Positions 1-8,502 of a DNA stretch of 42,985 nucleotides are shown piece by piece. The number at the start of each line of letters is the position of its first letter. Position 1 is the first letter of the stretch. The stretch is from Acetobacteraceae bacterium. GTDB lineage: Bacteria; Pseudomonadota; Alphaproteobacteria; Acetobacterales; Acetobacteraceae. The notes beneath the pieces were generated by a model. The model saw only the letters and a program-made list of their open reading frames with translations. It was not told the DNA's origin and made no database searches. Both the position numbers and the translations under genes were made by a program. The stretch spans positions 1 through 42,985 of the forward strand of contig JASHOF010000170.1 in the NCBI GenBank assembly GCA_030041255.1. Direction: 5' to 3'.

Positions 1-180
1 CTCTACATGCCAGCCCTCGTCGCCGCGCGCTTCAACCATGACCTCAAGGCCAAATACCGTCAGCTCATCGCCACCGGCAAACCCGCCAAGGTCGCCATCA
101 CCGCCATCATGCGAAAGCTGATCGTCATCGCCAACGCCTTGCTCAAGGCCGATCGCTGCTGGCAGGAATCTGTCGCTTGA
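1..180 (+). CDS. IS110-family transposase, C-terminal end (5' part outside window)
   Basis: The frame is open from the first base and ends at TGA 178-180, giving 59 residues. The sequence LYMPALVAARFNHDLKAKY, followed by GKPAKVAITAIMRKLI and IANALLKADRCW, is the typical tail of IS110/IS116/IS902 transposases (Transposase_20 region): a basic helix-rich segment after the catalytic serine domain. The DEDD and serine catalytic parts lie outside the window, so completeness cannot be judged. The insertion sequence abuts the ctrA-like gene, which marks this edge as a mobile or accessory junction. IS110 elements usually lack clear terminal inverted repeats, and none was recognised in 181-363. The family call is confident; the activity of the element is unknown. 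Confidence 0.8.
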   Translation, partial: LYMPALVAARFNHDLKAKYRQLIATGKPAKVAITAIMRKLIVIANALLKADRCWQESVA

Positions 181-363
181 CCATCACGGATACTCTAGCT
201 CTTTGTTTTGGCGAGCATCTTCACACGATCAGCCGATTCCGTCTGATCGCGATCTGCTCTCGGAGCCTGTCGACGCCCAATTCTCACCAATTAGTTACTG
301 GAGGTTGATGAGGTATGCACGTATAGGTAGCATGTCTCGATCAATGAGAGAGGGGAGGGAGAC

Positions 364-1122
364 ATGCGGGTGCTGCTGGTTGAGGACGACGCTTCCGCTG
401 CGGATGCCTTGTCTTTGATGCTGCGCTCGGGAGGGGCGACGGTAGACGCGGCGGACACTGGGGAAGAGGCCATCGAACTGGCGAAGCACTACGATTACGA
501 CGTCGTGATCCTTGATCTCATATTGCCCGATATTGAAGGTTACGAAGTCGTCCGGCGGATGCGCGCCGGCGGCACCGAGACCCCGGTCTTGATCCTCTCC
601 GGGCTTTCGCGGGCACAGGCCAAAGTGAAGGGTCTGGGTGCCGGGGCGGACGACTTCATCACCAAGCCATTCGATCGGTGGGAGCTGCTTGCTCGCATGC
701 AAGCCGTGGTGCGAAGAAGTCGAGGTATCAGCAAGTCCAGGTTCCGCATTGGCGAGTTGGAAATCAATCTCGATGGGAAGGAGGTAATGGCCGCTGGAAC
801 GCCGGTGCATCTGACCGGCAAGGAATACGCAATACTGGAATTGCTCGCATTGAGGAAGGGCTTTGTGCTCACTAAGGAAACGTTTCTAAATCATCTCTAC
901 GGCGGAATGGATGAGCCGGAAATAAAAATTGTCGATGTATTCATGTGCAAGTTGAGGAAAAAGCTGGCGGCTGCCGGCATCACCAATCTCATCGAGACGG
1001 TGTGGGGGCGCGGGTACGTGATTCGCGATCCCGGTCATAGCTGTGAGGTTCCGCCCGACCTGGCGCCGATCATGGGGACCCAGGAATATGGCGGCAACGC
1101 CGTGCCTCAGCCTGTCTTGTAG
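364..1122 (+). CDS. ctrA: CtrA-like OmpR-family response regulator
   Basis: 252 residues. The N-terminal receiver (about 1-118) has acidic residues E7/D8/D9, phospho-acceptor D51, switch S79 and K101. The C-terminal winged helix (about 125-225) contains [19 protein letters not shown], then [20 protein letters not shown] and [13 protein letters not shown], which are near-diagnostic for CtrA, the alphaproteobacterial cell-cycle and motility regulator. ATG 364 is preceded by GGAGGGAG. The receiver is more diverged from textbook CtrA than the output domain. A tail of about 30 residues follows the winged helix and ends in PQPVL rather than the Ala-Ala that serves as ClpXP degron in Caulobacter CtrA. 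Its position next to an IS element suggests an accessory paralogue, though it could be the only CtrA of this genome. A CtrA-type box lies 43 bp downstream. Confidence 0.88.
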   Translation: MRVLLVEDDASAADALSLMLRSGGATVDAADTGEEAIELAKHYDYDVVILDLILPDIEGYEVVRRMRAGGTETPVLILSGLSRAQAKVKGLGAGADDFITKPFDRWELLARMQAVVRRSRGISKSRFRIGELEINLDGKEVMAAGTPVHLTGKEYAILELLALRKGFVLTKETFLNHLYGGMDEPEIKIVDVFMCKLRKKLAAAGITNLIETVWGRGYVIRDPGHSCEVPPDLAPIMGTQEYGGNAVPQPVL

Positions 1123-1164
1123 CGGCAGCCGGTTGCGAGGCCCAGGTCCGAAACGGCCGGGCCC

Positions 1165-1179
1165 TTAACGGGGCGTTAA
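1165..1179. promoter_or_regulatory. CtrA-type binding box (TTAA-N7-TTAA)
   Basis: TTAACGGGGCGTTAA matches the CtrA consensus of two TTAA half-sites separated by seven bases. It is also a perfect inverted repeat (TTAACG / CGTTAA with a GGG centre). It lies between the ctrA-like gene (ends 1122) and the sensor gene (ATG 1255), about 75 bp before the sensor start. TTAA is rare in DNA this GC-rich. A further TTAAC half-site occurs at 1190-1194. Binding is inferred from the motif only; a small stem-loop role is the alternative. Confidence 0.55.
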
Positions 1180-1254
1180 TCAGCCGGCTTTAACACTTCG
1201 GTAAGCCGATGGGTCGCCAGTCTCCAGGCGTTCCCAGGCTTGCCGGGGGATCGA

Positions 1255-2511
1255 ATGGCCAATGCCGCCGCACGCGGGTCGGCCGCGCCAAAGCCTCACT
1301 TCAAGATCGTGCTGCTCCGCCTGTTGCTGGCCCTGCTACTGGCCGCCAGCGTGGAATGGCTCGCGGTCTGTGCCGCACGGATGGAGACCGCCGCGAAACT
1401 GGCCGGTGCGGCGGCTGACGCGCGGGCCGCAGTGGACAACCTGCTCCTTCGCGTCGCCGGGGTCGCTGGTCGGCTTCAGGGCGCCGATACCTCCTCAGGG
1501 CGCGCCCGCGTTGCGCTCGCCGCGCGGATGCTGCGTTTGGAACGCAGCCTGGCGCCTGCTCAAAGCCTCTTCCTCTACGACGCAGAGGGGCGATTTGTCG
1601 CGGCAACCCGACCGCTCCTGCCCGACGAGGCGGACGTTTCCCGAAGCGCCTGGTTCAGGTCGATGGCAAAGGATCCGCAACCCGGCGTCATGACGCTTAT
1701 TGCCGGCGCGCGTGCCCCACTCGGCGATGATGAGGGCGTCATCATCGCGACGTCGATCGCAGGTCGATCGGGCGCATTCGCAGGTGAGGTCGGCACGTTT
1801 GTCAGCTGGCCCGCATTCCGCGACATGTTGAGCCCCTCTTCGCTGCCTCCCGGCAGCACCATCACGTTGGTTCTGCACGACGAGAAGACGCCGATATTGA
1901 ATTTCCGGGTCGGGACCGGCGCGCCTCGCACCTGGTTCGATTCTGCGGTCCCGTGGCTGGCCGCGCTGCTCAGCACATCGGTAGCGGCGAAGCTACCCGG
2001 CGGGTTCGCCTGGCACGCAGAGACAGGCCCGCTCGCCGGGTTGAGCGTCGCAGAAGCATGCACGCTGTGCTGGGCGGCACCGTTCTTCGCCGCGGGATTG
2101 CTGGCGCTCCTCGCGCTCCGCCCTCGCACGGCCGCAAAGCGTCGCATAGAGGCTGAACAAGCGGCGCCTGTCGAAACGGCGTTTGAACCAGACTGGCTGT
2201 GGGAGCTCGATGCCAGCGGACGCCTGGTGGGTGTCGGCGGCAACGCTCCGAAGTGCTTGATCGCCGCAGTAGGCACAAAGTTTCTCAACCTTGTCGAGGA
2301 TAAGCCGGGCTCGAACGATCTTCGCGACGCGCTCTCGGAGCGCACCCCGGTCTGCAATCTCGAACTCGCCCTCGCCTTGCCTGGTGCAGCAGCCGGACCG
2401 CGGCGTCGCGTTGTGCTGAACGGATGCGCTGTGGAGAAAACGGGCGGATTCTGGGGTACGGCCGCGGAAATAGATCCACCCCTGGAGCGGCTGGCAGAGG
2501 CCGCAGACTGA
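1255..2511 (+). CDS. Membrane-bound sensor with periplasmic domain and PAS-like domain, no output domain
   Basis: 418 residues from ATG 1255, chosen because GGGGGA sits 4 bases upstream; an in-frame TTG at 1240 is the alternative. One membrane helix lies at about 17-40, followed by an extracytoplasmic region of about 230 residues with LFLYDAEGRFVAATRP and SAWFRSMAKDP, typical of Cache-type (CHASE-like) ligand-binding domains. A second helix lies at about 270-289. A short basic linker then leads to a cytoplasmic PAS-like domain (about 308-405) starting DWLWELDASGRLVGVG. Proteins of this shape normally continue into a GGDEF, EAL or histidine-kinase domain; here translation stops right after the PAS. 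It may be a truncated receptor or a stand-alone sensory partner. It lies behind the CtrA-type box and the ctrA-like gene, which suggests a functional link. The ligand is unknown. Confidence 0.6.
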   Translation: MANAAARGSAAPKPHFKIVLLRLLLALLLAASVEWLAVCAARMETAAKLAGAAADARAAVDNLLLRVAGVAGRLQGADTSSGRARVALAARMLRLERSLAPAQSLFLYDAEGRFVAATRPLLPDEADVSRSAWFRSMAKDPQPGVMTLIAGARAPLGDDEGVIIATSIAGRSGAFAGEVGTFVSWPAFRDMLSPSSLPPGSTITLVLHDEKTPILNFRVGTGAPRTWFDSAVPWLAALLSTSVAAKLPGGFAWHAETGPLAGLSVAEACTLCWAAPFFAAGLLALLALRPRTAAKRRIEAEQAAPVETAFEPDWLWELDASGRLVGVGGNAPKCLIAAVGTKFLNLVEDKPGSNDLRDALSERTPVCNLELALALPGAAAGPRRRVVLNGCAVEKTGGFWGTAAEIDPPLERLAEAAD

Positions 2512-2675
2512 AGGGCGGACAGCGCGCGGCGCAGATTCTCGGCAGGCGCCGCATCGGCCGGTGTACGAAGCGAGGCCGCCTCCGGAAGCCGGGGCCATGA
2601 TCGGCGGGCACCTCACGCTGCGCGCCGCCGCCGGATCTGCCAGAGAGCCGCCCGGCGCCGCCGCTCGAGTATCTT

Positions 2676-3687
2676 TTGAATCCGTTCCACCTGGACGCGA
2701 GCGCCACTGTAGGGGCGTCGGGCAGCGGAACGATTAGGGTTGGCCAAAGCGTCACCGATAGCGCGCTGCTTGCGATGACGGGGACACTTTCGGTCGGACC
2801 CGCCGGAGGAGTCACTCTCGCCGGAGCCGGCGCCACGGTGAGGGCAAGCGCAATCGCGATAGCCGCCGGCGGGTCGCTTCTGGTGTATGGTCCCGTGGCC
2901 GGGATTGGCCAACTGGACGCCGGCAGCGACACGTCGCTCACGCTGCAGGCTGCGATCGGCCCCGGCCAGACCGTGCTGTTCGCGCACGATTCGATGGTGA
3001 TGCTCAACGATATCGGTGCGTTCGGCGGCACCATCGACGGCTTCGGTCCGGGTGACACGATCGCCACCGGTGGACTGCCGTACTCCGCTTCGGGGACCGC
3101 TACGTTGCAGGCGGACAACGTGCTCGAGATCAACGAAGGAAACCAGGCCTTCCGCCTTCAATTCGATCCGCCGCAGGATTTCTCGAACAACGCGTTCCGG
3201 CTTGACCGGCCCCGATCCCGGGTTGGAGGCACAATACATAGACGATAGCTCCGATAATGCGGTGATCGCAGCCGAGGAGCCCGACGTCTACATTCTCGGA
3301 GGCACCGGCGAGGACGCCATCGCCGTGACCTCCGGGAAGAACGTGCTGAGCAGTCAGGGTGCCTTGACGTGGTTCGTCGGCGGTAGCGGGACGGACACGT
3401 TTTACGTCGATGCCAAGAAGGCGGAGCTCGCCTGGTTCTCAATCCTGAATTTCCACGCCGGGGACGATGTTACGCTGTGGGGGTTCGTTCCTGGAAGCTC
3501 GTCATACTCGTGGGCTCCGTCCAGCGGCGTGGCAGGATACAAGGGATTGACGCTCGAATCGCTCAGCTCGTCAGGAGTCCCGGCCTATATCACCTTCCCC
3601 GGCGTTGCCTGCTCCGACATTTCCCGCATCGGCACGGCGGCAGGATCGATCGGATGTCAAAACTACCTGCTGATCCACCAGTTCTGA
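2676..3687 (+). pseudogene. Remnant of an RTX/adhesin-type secreted protein, frameshifted and 5'-truncated
   Basis: Two overlapping reading frames give one continuous protein pattern. The first (2676-3248) carries glycine-rich beta-repeat sequence and a GTIDGFGPGDTIATGGLPY block, typical of alphaproteobacterial beta-solenoid adhesins. The second frame takes over at about 3202-3240 and carries GGSGTDTFYVD, then ILNFHAGDDVTLWGF and a C-terminal domain known from hemolysin-type calcium-binding proteins exported by type I secretion. The switch needs one extra base (or two missing) near the C-rich run GGCCCCGATCCCGGG. The 5' side has no convincing ATG or ribosome site; the first usable codon is TTG 2676, and the frame is open only back to 2601. 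No secretion genes are nearby. A sequencing error could explain the frameshift but not the missing start. Confidence 0.55.
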
Positions 3688-3837
3688 GGAGAGAGAGAAT
3701 CGTCACCTCCAATGGGACGGAGCGAAGGCCGGCGATCGGAAGGATGGCGAACGAGCCGTCACGCTGTCTTCCGGCCGCCGGGCGGCAGGTTCTCTGGATC
3801 TCGCCGGCCAGGTTACCGTGACGATGCCCCTTCCGCG

Positions 3838-4785
3838 TTAGCGTGTCGGGCGCGGCGGGGTCTGCGAATAATCGTAGAAGCCGCGGCCGGTCTTGCGGCC
3901 GAGCCAGCCGGCTTCGACATATTTCACCAGGAGCGGGCAGGGGCGGTATTTGCTGTCCGCCAGCCCCTCGTGCAGCACCTGCATCACCGAGAGGCAGGTA
4001 TCGAGGCCGACGAGATCGGCAAGTTCGAGCGGACCCATCGGATGGTTGGCGCCCAGGCGCATGGCGGTATCGATGGCGGCGACCGAGCCCACGCCTTCGT
4101 AGATCGCGTATACCGCCTCGTTGACCATCGGGATCAGGATGCGGTTGACGATGAAAGCCGGATAATCTTCGGCCACCGCCGTCGTCTTGCCGAGGCGGGT
4201 TGCCAGCGCCTGGATTGCCTGGAAGGTCGGTTCGTCGGTGGCGATGCCGCGGATGATCTCGACCAGCTTCATGACCGGCACCGGATTCATGAAGTGCATG
4301 CCGACGAATTTTTCCGGCCGGTCGGTGGTGGCGGCGAGGCGCGTGATGGAGATCGAGGAGGTGTTGGAGGCGATCAGGCAGCCTGGCTTGAGATGGGGCG
4401 TGACGCCTTTGAAGATGCTGCGCTTGATCTCCTCCTTCTCGGTTGCCGCCTCGATGACGAGATCGCAGTCGCCGAGCGCGTCATAGCCGGTTGCCGTATG
4501 CAGATGGGCGAGCGCCTTCTCCTTGTCCGCCTCGGTGATGGTCTTGCGGCCGATCTGGCGGTCCATGTTGTGACGGATCGTCGCCATCGCCTTCTCGATC
4601 GCCTCGGGCTTGACGTCGAGCATCGTCACCTCGAGGCCCGAGAGGGCGGCGACATGGGCGATGCCATTGCCCATCTGCCCGGCGCCGATGACCCCGACGG
4701 AGGCGATCTCCGGCGTCTCGAGCGCCATTTCGGCGTTGGCGGCAGCGATGGCGGTGGTGGCCGCAGCCTCACGTTCGAGGTTCAT
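3838..4785 (-). CDS. hbd: 3-hydroxyacyl-CoA (3-hydroxybutyryl-CoA) dehydrogenase
   Basis: 315 residues. Oxidises (S)-3-hydroxyacyl-CoA to 3-ketoacyl-CoA with NAD, or the reverse, in the cytoplasm. A Rossmann domain begins [20 protein letters not shown] with the GxGxxG nucleotide loop at about 33-38. [12 protein letters not shown] and [13 protein letters not shown] carry the catalytic Ser and the His of the His-Glu pair. The C-terminal dimerisation domain contains [18 protein letters not shown] and [16 protein letters not shown]. The N-terminus has about 28 residues before the first strand, so a later ATG (MALETPE) is possible. The assigned ATG overlaps the etfA stop by 4 bases, which supports translational coupling in an etfB-etfA-hbd unit and a role in beta-oxidation-like metabolism. 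A short-chain substrate is inferred from family size and lack of a hydratase domain. Confidence 0.9.
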   Translation of the reverse strand: MNLEREAAATTAIAAANAEMALETPEIASVGVIGAGQMGNGIAHVAALSGLEVTMLDVKPEAIEKAMATIRHNMDRQIGRKTITEADKEKALAHLHTATGYDALGDCDLVIEAATEKEEIKRSIFKGVTPHLKPGCLIASNTSSISITRLAATTDRPEKFVGMHFMNPVPVMKLVEIIRGIATDEPTFQAIQALATRLGKTTAVAEDYPAFIVNRILIPMVNEAVYAIYEGVGSVAAIDTAMRLGANHPMGPLELADLVGLDTCLSVMQVLHEGLADSKYRPCPLLVKYVEAGWLGRKTGRGFYDYSQTPPRPTR

Positions 4786-5720
4786 GGGCTCTTCTCCAGT
4801 TCGCGGGCGAGTTCCGGGAGGGCGGTGAAGAGATCCGCAACCAGGCCGTAATCGGCGACCTGGAAGATCGGTGCCTCGCCGTCCTTGTTGATGGCAACGA
4901 TGACTTTGCTGTCCTTCATCCCTGCCAGATGCTGGATCGCACCCGAGATGCCGACGGCGACATAGAGGTCAGGGGCGACGACCTTGCCGGTCTGGCCGAC
5001 CTGGTGATCGTTCGAAACAAAGCCGGCATCGACCGCCGCGCGCGAGGCGCCGATGGCGGCGCCCAGGCGATCCGCGATCGGCTCCAGCAGCTTGAAATTC
5101 TCTCCGTTCTGCATGCCGCGGCCGCCGGAAATGACGACCCGCGCGGCGGTGAGTTCGGGGCGTTCGCTCTTCGAAAGCTCGGCCGAGACGAAGCGGGAGC
5201 GCTGGTCGGGGGCCGGTACGGCGACCGGCTCGATCGGTGCCGATCCGCCCTCTGCCGGCACCGGATCGAAGCTTGCCGCGCGCACCGTGATCACCTTGGT
5301 GGCGTCGGCCGAGCGGACGGTGGCGAGGGCATTGCCGGCATAGATCGGGCGGATGAAGGTTGCCGCGTCGACGATGCCGGAGATGTCGCTGATCGGCTGC
5401 ACATCGATCAGCGCGGCGGCGCGCGGCATCACGTTCTTGCCGGCCGCGGTCGCGGCGGCCAAGAGATGCGTGTAGCCGCGAGCCAGGCTCACGAGCAGTG
5501 CGGCCAGAGGTTCGGCGAGCGGATGGGCGAGAGATGCATCCTCCGCGGTCAGAACCTTGGCGACCCCGGGAAGCTTCGAAGCCGCCGCCGCCGCCGGCCC
5601 GGCTGCCGCGCCGGCCACGAGCCCGTGCACCTCGCCCAGCCTCCCGGCGGCTGCCACTGCGCTCCGCGAAGGCTGCTTGATCACCCCCTCGGCATGCTCA
5701 AGGAGAACCAGGACCGCCAT
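4782..5720 (-). CDS. etfA: Electron transfer flavoprotein alpha subunit
   Basis: 312 residues, the usual size for EtfA. With EtfB it carries electrons from acyl-CoA and other flavin dehydrogenases to ETF:ubiquinone oxidoreductase. The C-terminal FAD-binding domain is clear: [40 protein letters not shown], and [20 protein letters not shown] ending in [16 protein letters not shown]. The N-terminal half is alanine-rich and less conserved. Its ATG overlaps the etfB TGA by one base (TGATG), and its stop overlaps the hbd ATG, so the three genes form a tight operon transcribed leftward. Confidence 0.95.
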   Translation of the reverse strand: MAVLVLLEHAEGVIKQPSRSAVAAAGRLGEVHGLVAGAAAGPAAAAASKLPGVAKVLTAEDASLAHPLAEPLAALLVSLARGYTHLLAAATAAGKNVMPRAAALIDVQPISDISGIVDAATFIRPIYAGNALATVRSADATKVITVRAASFDPVPAEGGSAPIEPVAVPAPDQRSRFVSAELSKSERPELTAARVVISGGRGMQNGENFKLLEPIADRLGAAIGASRAAVDAGFVSNDHQVGQTGKVVAPDLYVAVGISGAIQHLAGMKDSKVIVAINKDGEAPIFQVADYGLVADLFTALPELARELEKSP

Positions 5721-6475
5721 CAGATCACCTTGGCTTCAGTGCGCAGCTTTTCGACCAGCTCGGCCACGGATCCGACCTTCCTGCCGGCCTGGCGGTGCGG
5801 CGGTTCGGCGACCGAAACGAGCGTCAGGCGCGGTGTCGGATCGACGCCGAGGGCGGCAGGAGTGAGCGTCTCGATCGGCTTGCGGCGGGCCTTCATGATG
5901 TTGGGCAGGCTCGCGTAGCGCGGCTCGTTCAGCCTCAGATCGGTGGTGACGACGGCCGGCAGAGCGAGCGAGACGGTCTCCAGGCCGCCATCGACCTCGC
6001 GGGTGACGACCGCGCCGTCCCCATCGATCAGCAGGCGGGAGGCGAATGTCCCCTGCGGCCAGCCGAGCAGGGCGGCGAGCATCTGGCCGGTGGCGTTCAT
6101 GTCGTCGTCGATCGCCTGCTTGCCGAGGATGACCAGGCGCGGCGCTTCCCGCTCGGCCACGGCCTTGAGCAGCTTGGCGACCGCGAGCGGCTGCAGCTCG
6201 ACCTCGGTTTCGACCAGGATGCCGCGATCGGCACCCATGGCGAGCGCCGTGCGCAGCGTTTCGGAACAGGCGGCGACGCCGAGCGAGACGGCGACGATCT
6301 CGGTTGCGAGCCCCTTCTCCTTAAGGCGGATCGCTTCCTCGACGGCGATCTCGTCGAACGGGTTCATCGACATCTTGAGCCCGGTCGTCTCGACCCCGGA
6401 ACCGTCTGTCTTCACCCGAACCTTTACGTTGAAGTCAACCACCCGCTTGACGGGCACCAGGACCTTCATCGCCAT
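5720..6475 (-). CDS. etfB: Electron transfer flavoprotein beta subunit
   Basis: 251 residues. First gene of the etfB-etfA-hbd unit; the AMP-binding partner of Etf[21 protein letters not shown] at the start is the classic EtfB opening. It is followed by [53 protein letters not shown] and [21 protein letters not shown], the recognition loop and adenine-binding signatures. Two ATGs are close (6475 and 6469); the outer one is given and the difference is two residues. No strong Shine-Dalgarno is visible. The 184-base gap to the divergent pip gene must hold promoters for both, but none stands out. Confidence 0.95.
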   Translation of the reverse strand: MAMKVLVPVKRVVDFNVKVRVKTDGSGVETTGLKMSMNPFDEIAVEEAIRLKEKGLATEIVAVSLGVAACSETLRTALAMGADRGILVETEVELQPLAVAKLLKAVAEREAPRLVILGKQAIDDDMNATGQMLAALLGWPQGTFASRLLIDGDGAVVTREVDGGLETVSLALPAVVTTDLRLNEPRYASLPNIMKARRKPIETLTPAALGVDPTPRLTLVSVAEPPHRQAGRKVGSVAELVEKLRTEAKVI

Positions 6476-6659
6476 GCCATGCCGTTCGGGGAAGCTCTGG
6501 CCTTTTGCTCCGGGAGGAGCCGCGGCCGCTTTCTTCGCACCTGCAAAATGAAGCGGCGGACCTTAGAGACCCCGCCCCGTGGCTGTCAAATACGGGTCTG
6601 CCATGCCGGGTGGTGGGCGCTTCACCTCCCGGAGGCGGGCATTGTAAAAGCCGTGCCCC

Positions 6660-7610
6660 ATGCCGCGCGGCGATCTTTTCCCCGAGATCGGACCTTATGA
6701 AACCGGCTATCTGCCGCTGACCGGCGGGCACGTGATGTACTGGGAACAGGTCGGCAATCCGCGCGGGGCGCCGGCGCTGTTCCTGCATGGCGGGCCGGGG
6801 GCGGGGGCGGGGGCGGTGCACCGCCGTTTCTTCGATCCCGGGTTCTGGCGGACCGTGATCTTCGACCAGCGCGGTGCCGGCCGTTCGCGCCCGCTGGGCA
6901 GCCTGGTGCAGAACACCACCGCCGAGCTGGTGCACGACATCGAGACCTTGCGCCGGCATCTTGGGATCGATCGGTGGCTCTTGTTCGGCGGCTCCTGGGG
7001 ATCGACACTGGCACTCGCCTATGCCCAGGCGTATCCGGCGCGGGTCTCGGCCTGCGTTTTGCGTGGGGTGTTTCTGGGCCGTCGCGAGGAGGTCAACTGG
7101 TTCCTATCCGGGATGGCGCAGATCTTTCCCGATGCGCACGCGAGCTTCGCAGGCTTCCTGCCGGAGGCCGAGCGAAGCGACCTGCTCGGGGCGTACCTGG
7201 CGCGGCTGACGCATCCCGATCCGGCGGTGCATCTGCCGGCGGCGAGGGCGTGGTCGATCTACGAGGGCTCGTGCAGCACGCTGTTGCCGAGCCCGGAGAC
7301 GGTTGCCTCCTTCTCGCAGGACCGGACCGCGCTGGGGCTGGCGCGGATCGAGGCCTATTACTTCGCGAACGGGCTCTTTCTGCCGCCGGAGGGGCTGCTG
7401 GGGCGGATGGGGCGGATCGCGCACATTCCGGGCGAGATCGTGCAGGGGCGCTATGACATGATCTGCCCGGCCCGCTCGGCCTTCGAGCTGGCGGCGGCGT
7501 GGCCGGGGGCGCGGCTGACGCTCATTCCCGATGCCGGGCATTCGGCACTCGAGCCGGGCATCCGCCGGGCGCTGGTTTCCGCCGTGGAGCGCCTGCGGAG
7601 CGCGCGCTGA
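6660..7610 (+). CDS. pip: Proline iminopeptidase (prolyl aminopeptidase)
   Basis: 316 residues, the usual length. An alpha/beta hydrolase (S33 family) that removes N-terminal proline from peptides in the cytoplasm. HGGPG (43-47) forms the oxyanion region and FDQRGAGRSRP follows. The nucleophile S112 lies in GGSWGSTLALAYAQ, the acid D266 in GRYDMICP and the base H294 in DAGHSALEP. The cap region contains WSIYEGSCSTLLP. The start ATG 6660 precedes PRGDLFPEI, typical of the family (short hydrophilic N-terminus, no signal peptide). The gene stands alone, divergent from etfB. Family and activity are confident. Confidence 0.93.
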   Translation: MPRGDLFPEIGPYETGYLPLTGGHVMYWEQVGNPRGAPALFLHGGPGAGAGAVHRRFFDPGFWRTVIFDQRGAGRSRPLGSLVQNTTAELVHDIETLRRHLGIDRWLLFGGSWGSTLALAYAQAYPARVSACVLRGVFLGRREEVNWFLSGMAQIFPDAHASFAGFLPEAERSDLLGAYLARLTHPDPAVHLPAARAWSIYEGSCSTLLPSPETVASFSQDRTALGLARIEAYYFANGLFLPPEGLLGRMGRIAHIPGEIVQGRYDMICPARSAFELAAAWPGARLTLIPDAGHSALEPGIRRALVSAVERLRSAR

Positions 7611-7704
7611 GATGTGATCAAAGCGCCTGCAACCATCCCGGGAGGCGCGGCCGATCGCTGAGCAGATTTGGTTCCTTTCGCAAAGAACTCGTTATCTTGA
7701 TTAA

Positions 7705-8061
7705 CCCGCCGCCAATTCCCTCGCGTTCAGCAATTATTCGGGTGTCGCCTCCAGCCAGACGACGACTCTCACGCTCGAATGCACGAGCGGAACCGCCTAC
7801 AATGTGGGCCTCAATGCCGGGACCGGGAGCGGGGCAACGACCACGACCCGCGTGATGACCGGGGGCACCGCAAAGCTCGATTACCAGATTTTCCGGAACG
7901 CCTCCCATACGACGAACCGGGGCGACACGATCGGGACCGACACCAAGGGCGCAACCGGGACCGGAGCCATCCAAATCCTGACGGTGTACGGCCAGATCCC
8001 CGCCGCACAGTTACCGCCGGTCGGCAGCTATGCGGACACCATCACGGTCACCGTCATCTGA
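7705..8061 (+). pseudogene. Spore coat protein U (SCPU) domain remnant lacking its N-terminus
   Basis: The frame is closed by TAA at 7702-7704 and then reads on to the stop at 8061. It encodes the body of an SCPU domain: LAFSNYSGVASSQTTTLTL, CTSGTAYNVGLNAGTG, RVMTGGTAKLDYQIF, GTGAIQILTVYGQIP and the end strand YADTITVTVI. This is the csu-type pilin/secreted SCPU fold. The signal peptide and first strand with the first Cys are missing, and there is no start codon before GTG 7804, which would cut the domain. It is therefore probably a dead, 5'-truncated gene. The neighbouring minus-strand gene at 8104-8418 looks like the opposite part of such a protein. No chaperone or usher gene is nearby. Confidence 0.6.
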
Positions 8062-8103
8062 TTAGGATCAGGTCGTTGTGGCGCTGACGTACTGAGGGCG
8101 TGT

Positions 8104-8418
8104 TCAGTACGTGACGACGAGAAATTCGGTGCCGCCTTCGCCACGCCGGACAGATATCTCGGGAGGCGGTGCTGCAAGTGAGGGCGCCGTCATGAGCGAA
8201 ACGCGGGCCTGTTCGCCGCGTGTGCACGCGCTCTGGACCCGGGGCATCACGGGACCTTGCTTGAAGGCGAGGGTGCAGGAGGAGAGGACCGTGGCGCTGA
8301 CCGGCATGGTGGTTGACCGTGATCCGGCGAGAGCGGGGATTGCCGAGAGCAGGAGCGCCGTCACGATGGGGAAAAATCGCAGCAGGTAGTGAGAATGGAA
8401 CTCGAAAACGTGCACCAA
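8104..8418 (-). CDS. Small secreted protein resembling a shortened SCPU domain
   Basis: 104 residues. The N-terminal signal peptide has a hydrophobic core FFPIVTALLLSAIPALA, with likely cleavage after ALA or ALAG. The mature start TTMPVSATVLSSCTLAF resembles the first strand of SCPU proteins, and the end EFLVVTY resembles their last strand, but the roughly 70 residues normally between them are reduced and include a proline-rich stretch. Two cysteines (in SSCTL and QSACT) could form the disulfide seen in the family. It is tail-to-tail with the SCPU remnant, 42 bases apart. Function unknown; it may be a degenerate pilin-like protein. An alternative is an unrelated small secreted protein. Confidence 0.5.
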   Translation of the reverse strand: MVHVFEFHSHYLLRFFPIVTALLLSAIPALAGSRSTTMPVSATVLSSCTLAFKQGPVMPRVQSACTRGEQARVSLMTAPSLAAPPPEISVRRGEGGTEFLVVTY

Positions 8419-8502
8419 TATCTCTCCATGAGACAGTGCGCGCGGTGATAGGAAAGGCTCAAGGCTTCGTTGGCCGAACCGCGAAAACGGAAGCCGAAAC
8501 CC

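Noticed and set aside
3712-4851. A 379-codon plus-strand frame over the 3-hydroxyacyl-CoA dehydrogenase gene
   Set aside because: The opposite strand encodes a full, motif-complete dehydrogenase; the plus frame has no family features.
8463-8495. GGCTTC...GAAGCC imperfect stem after the ArsR gene
   Set aside because: Bulged stem with a large loop and no T-run, so too weak to call a terminator.
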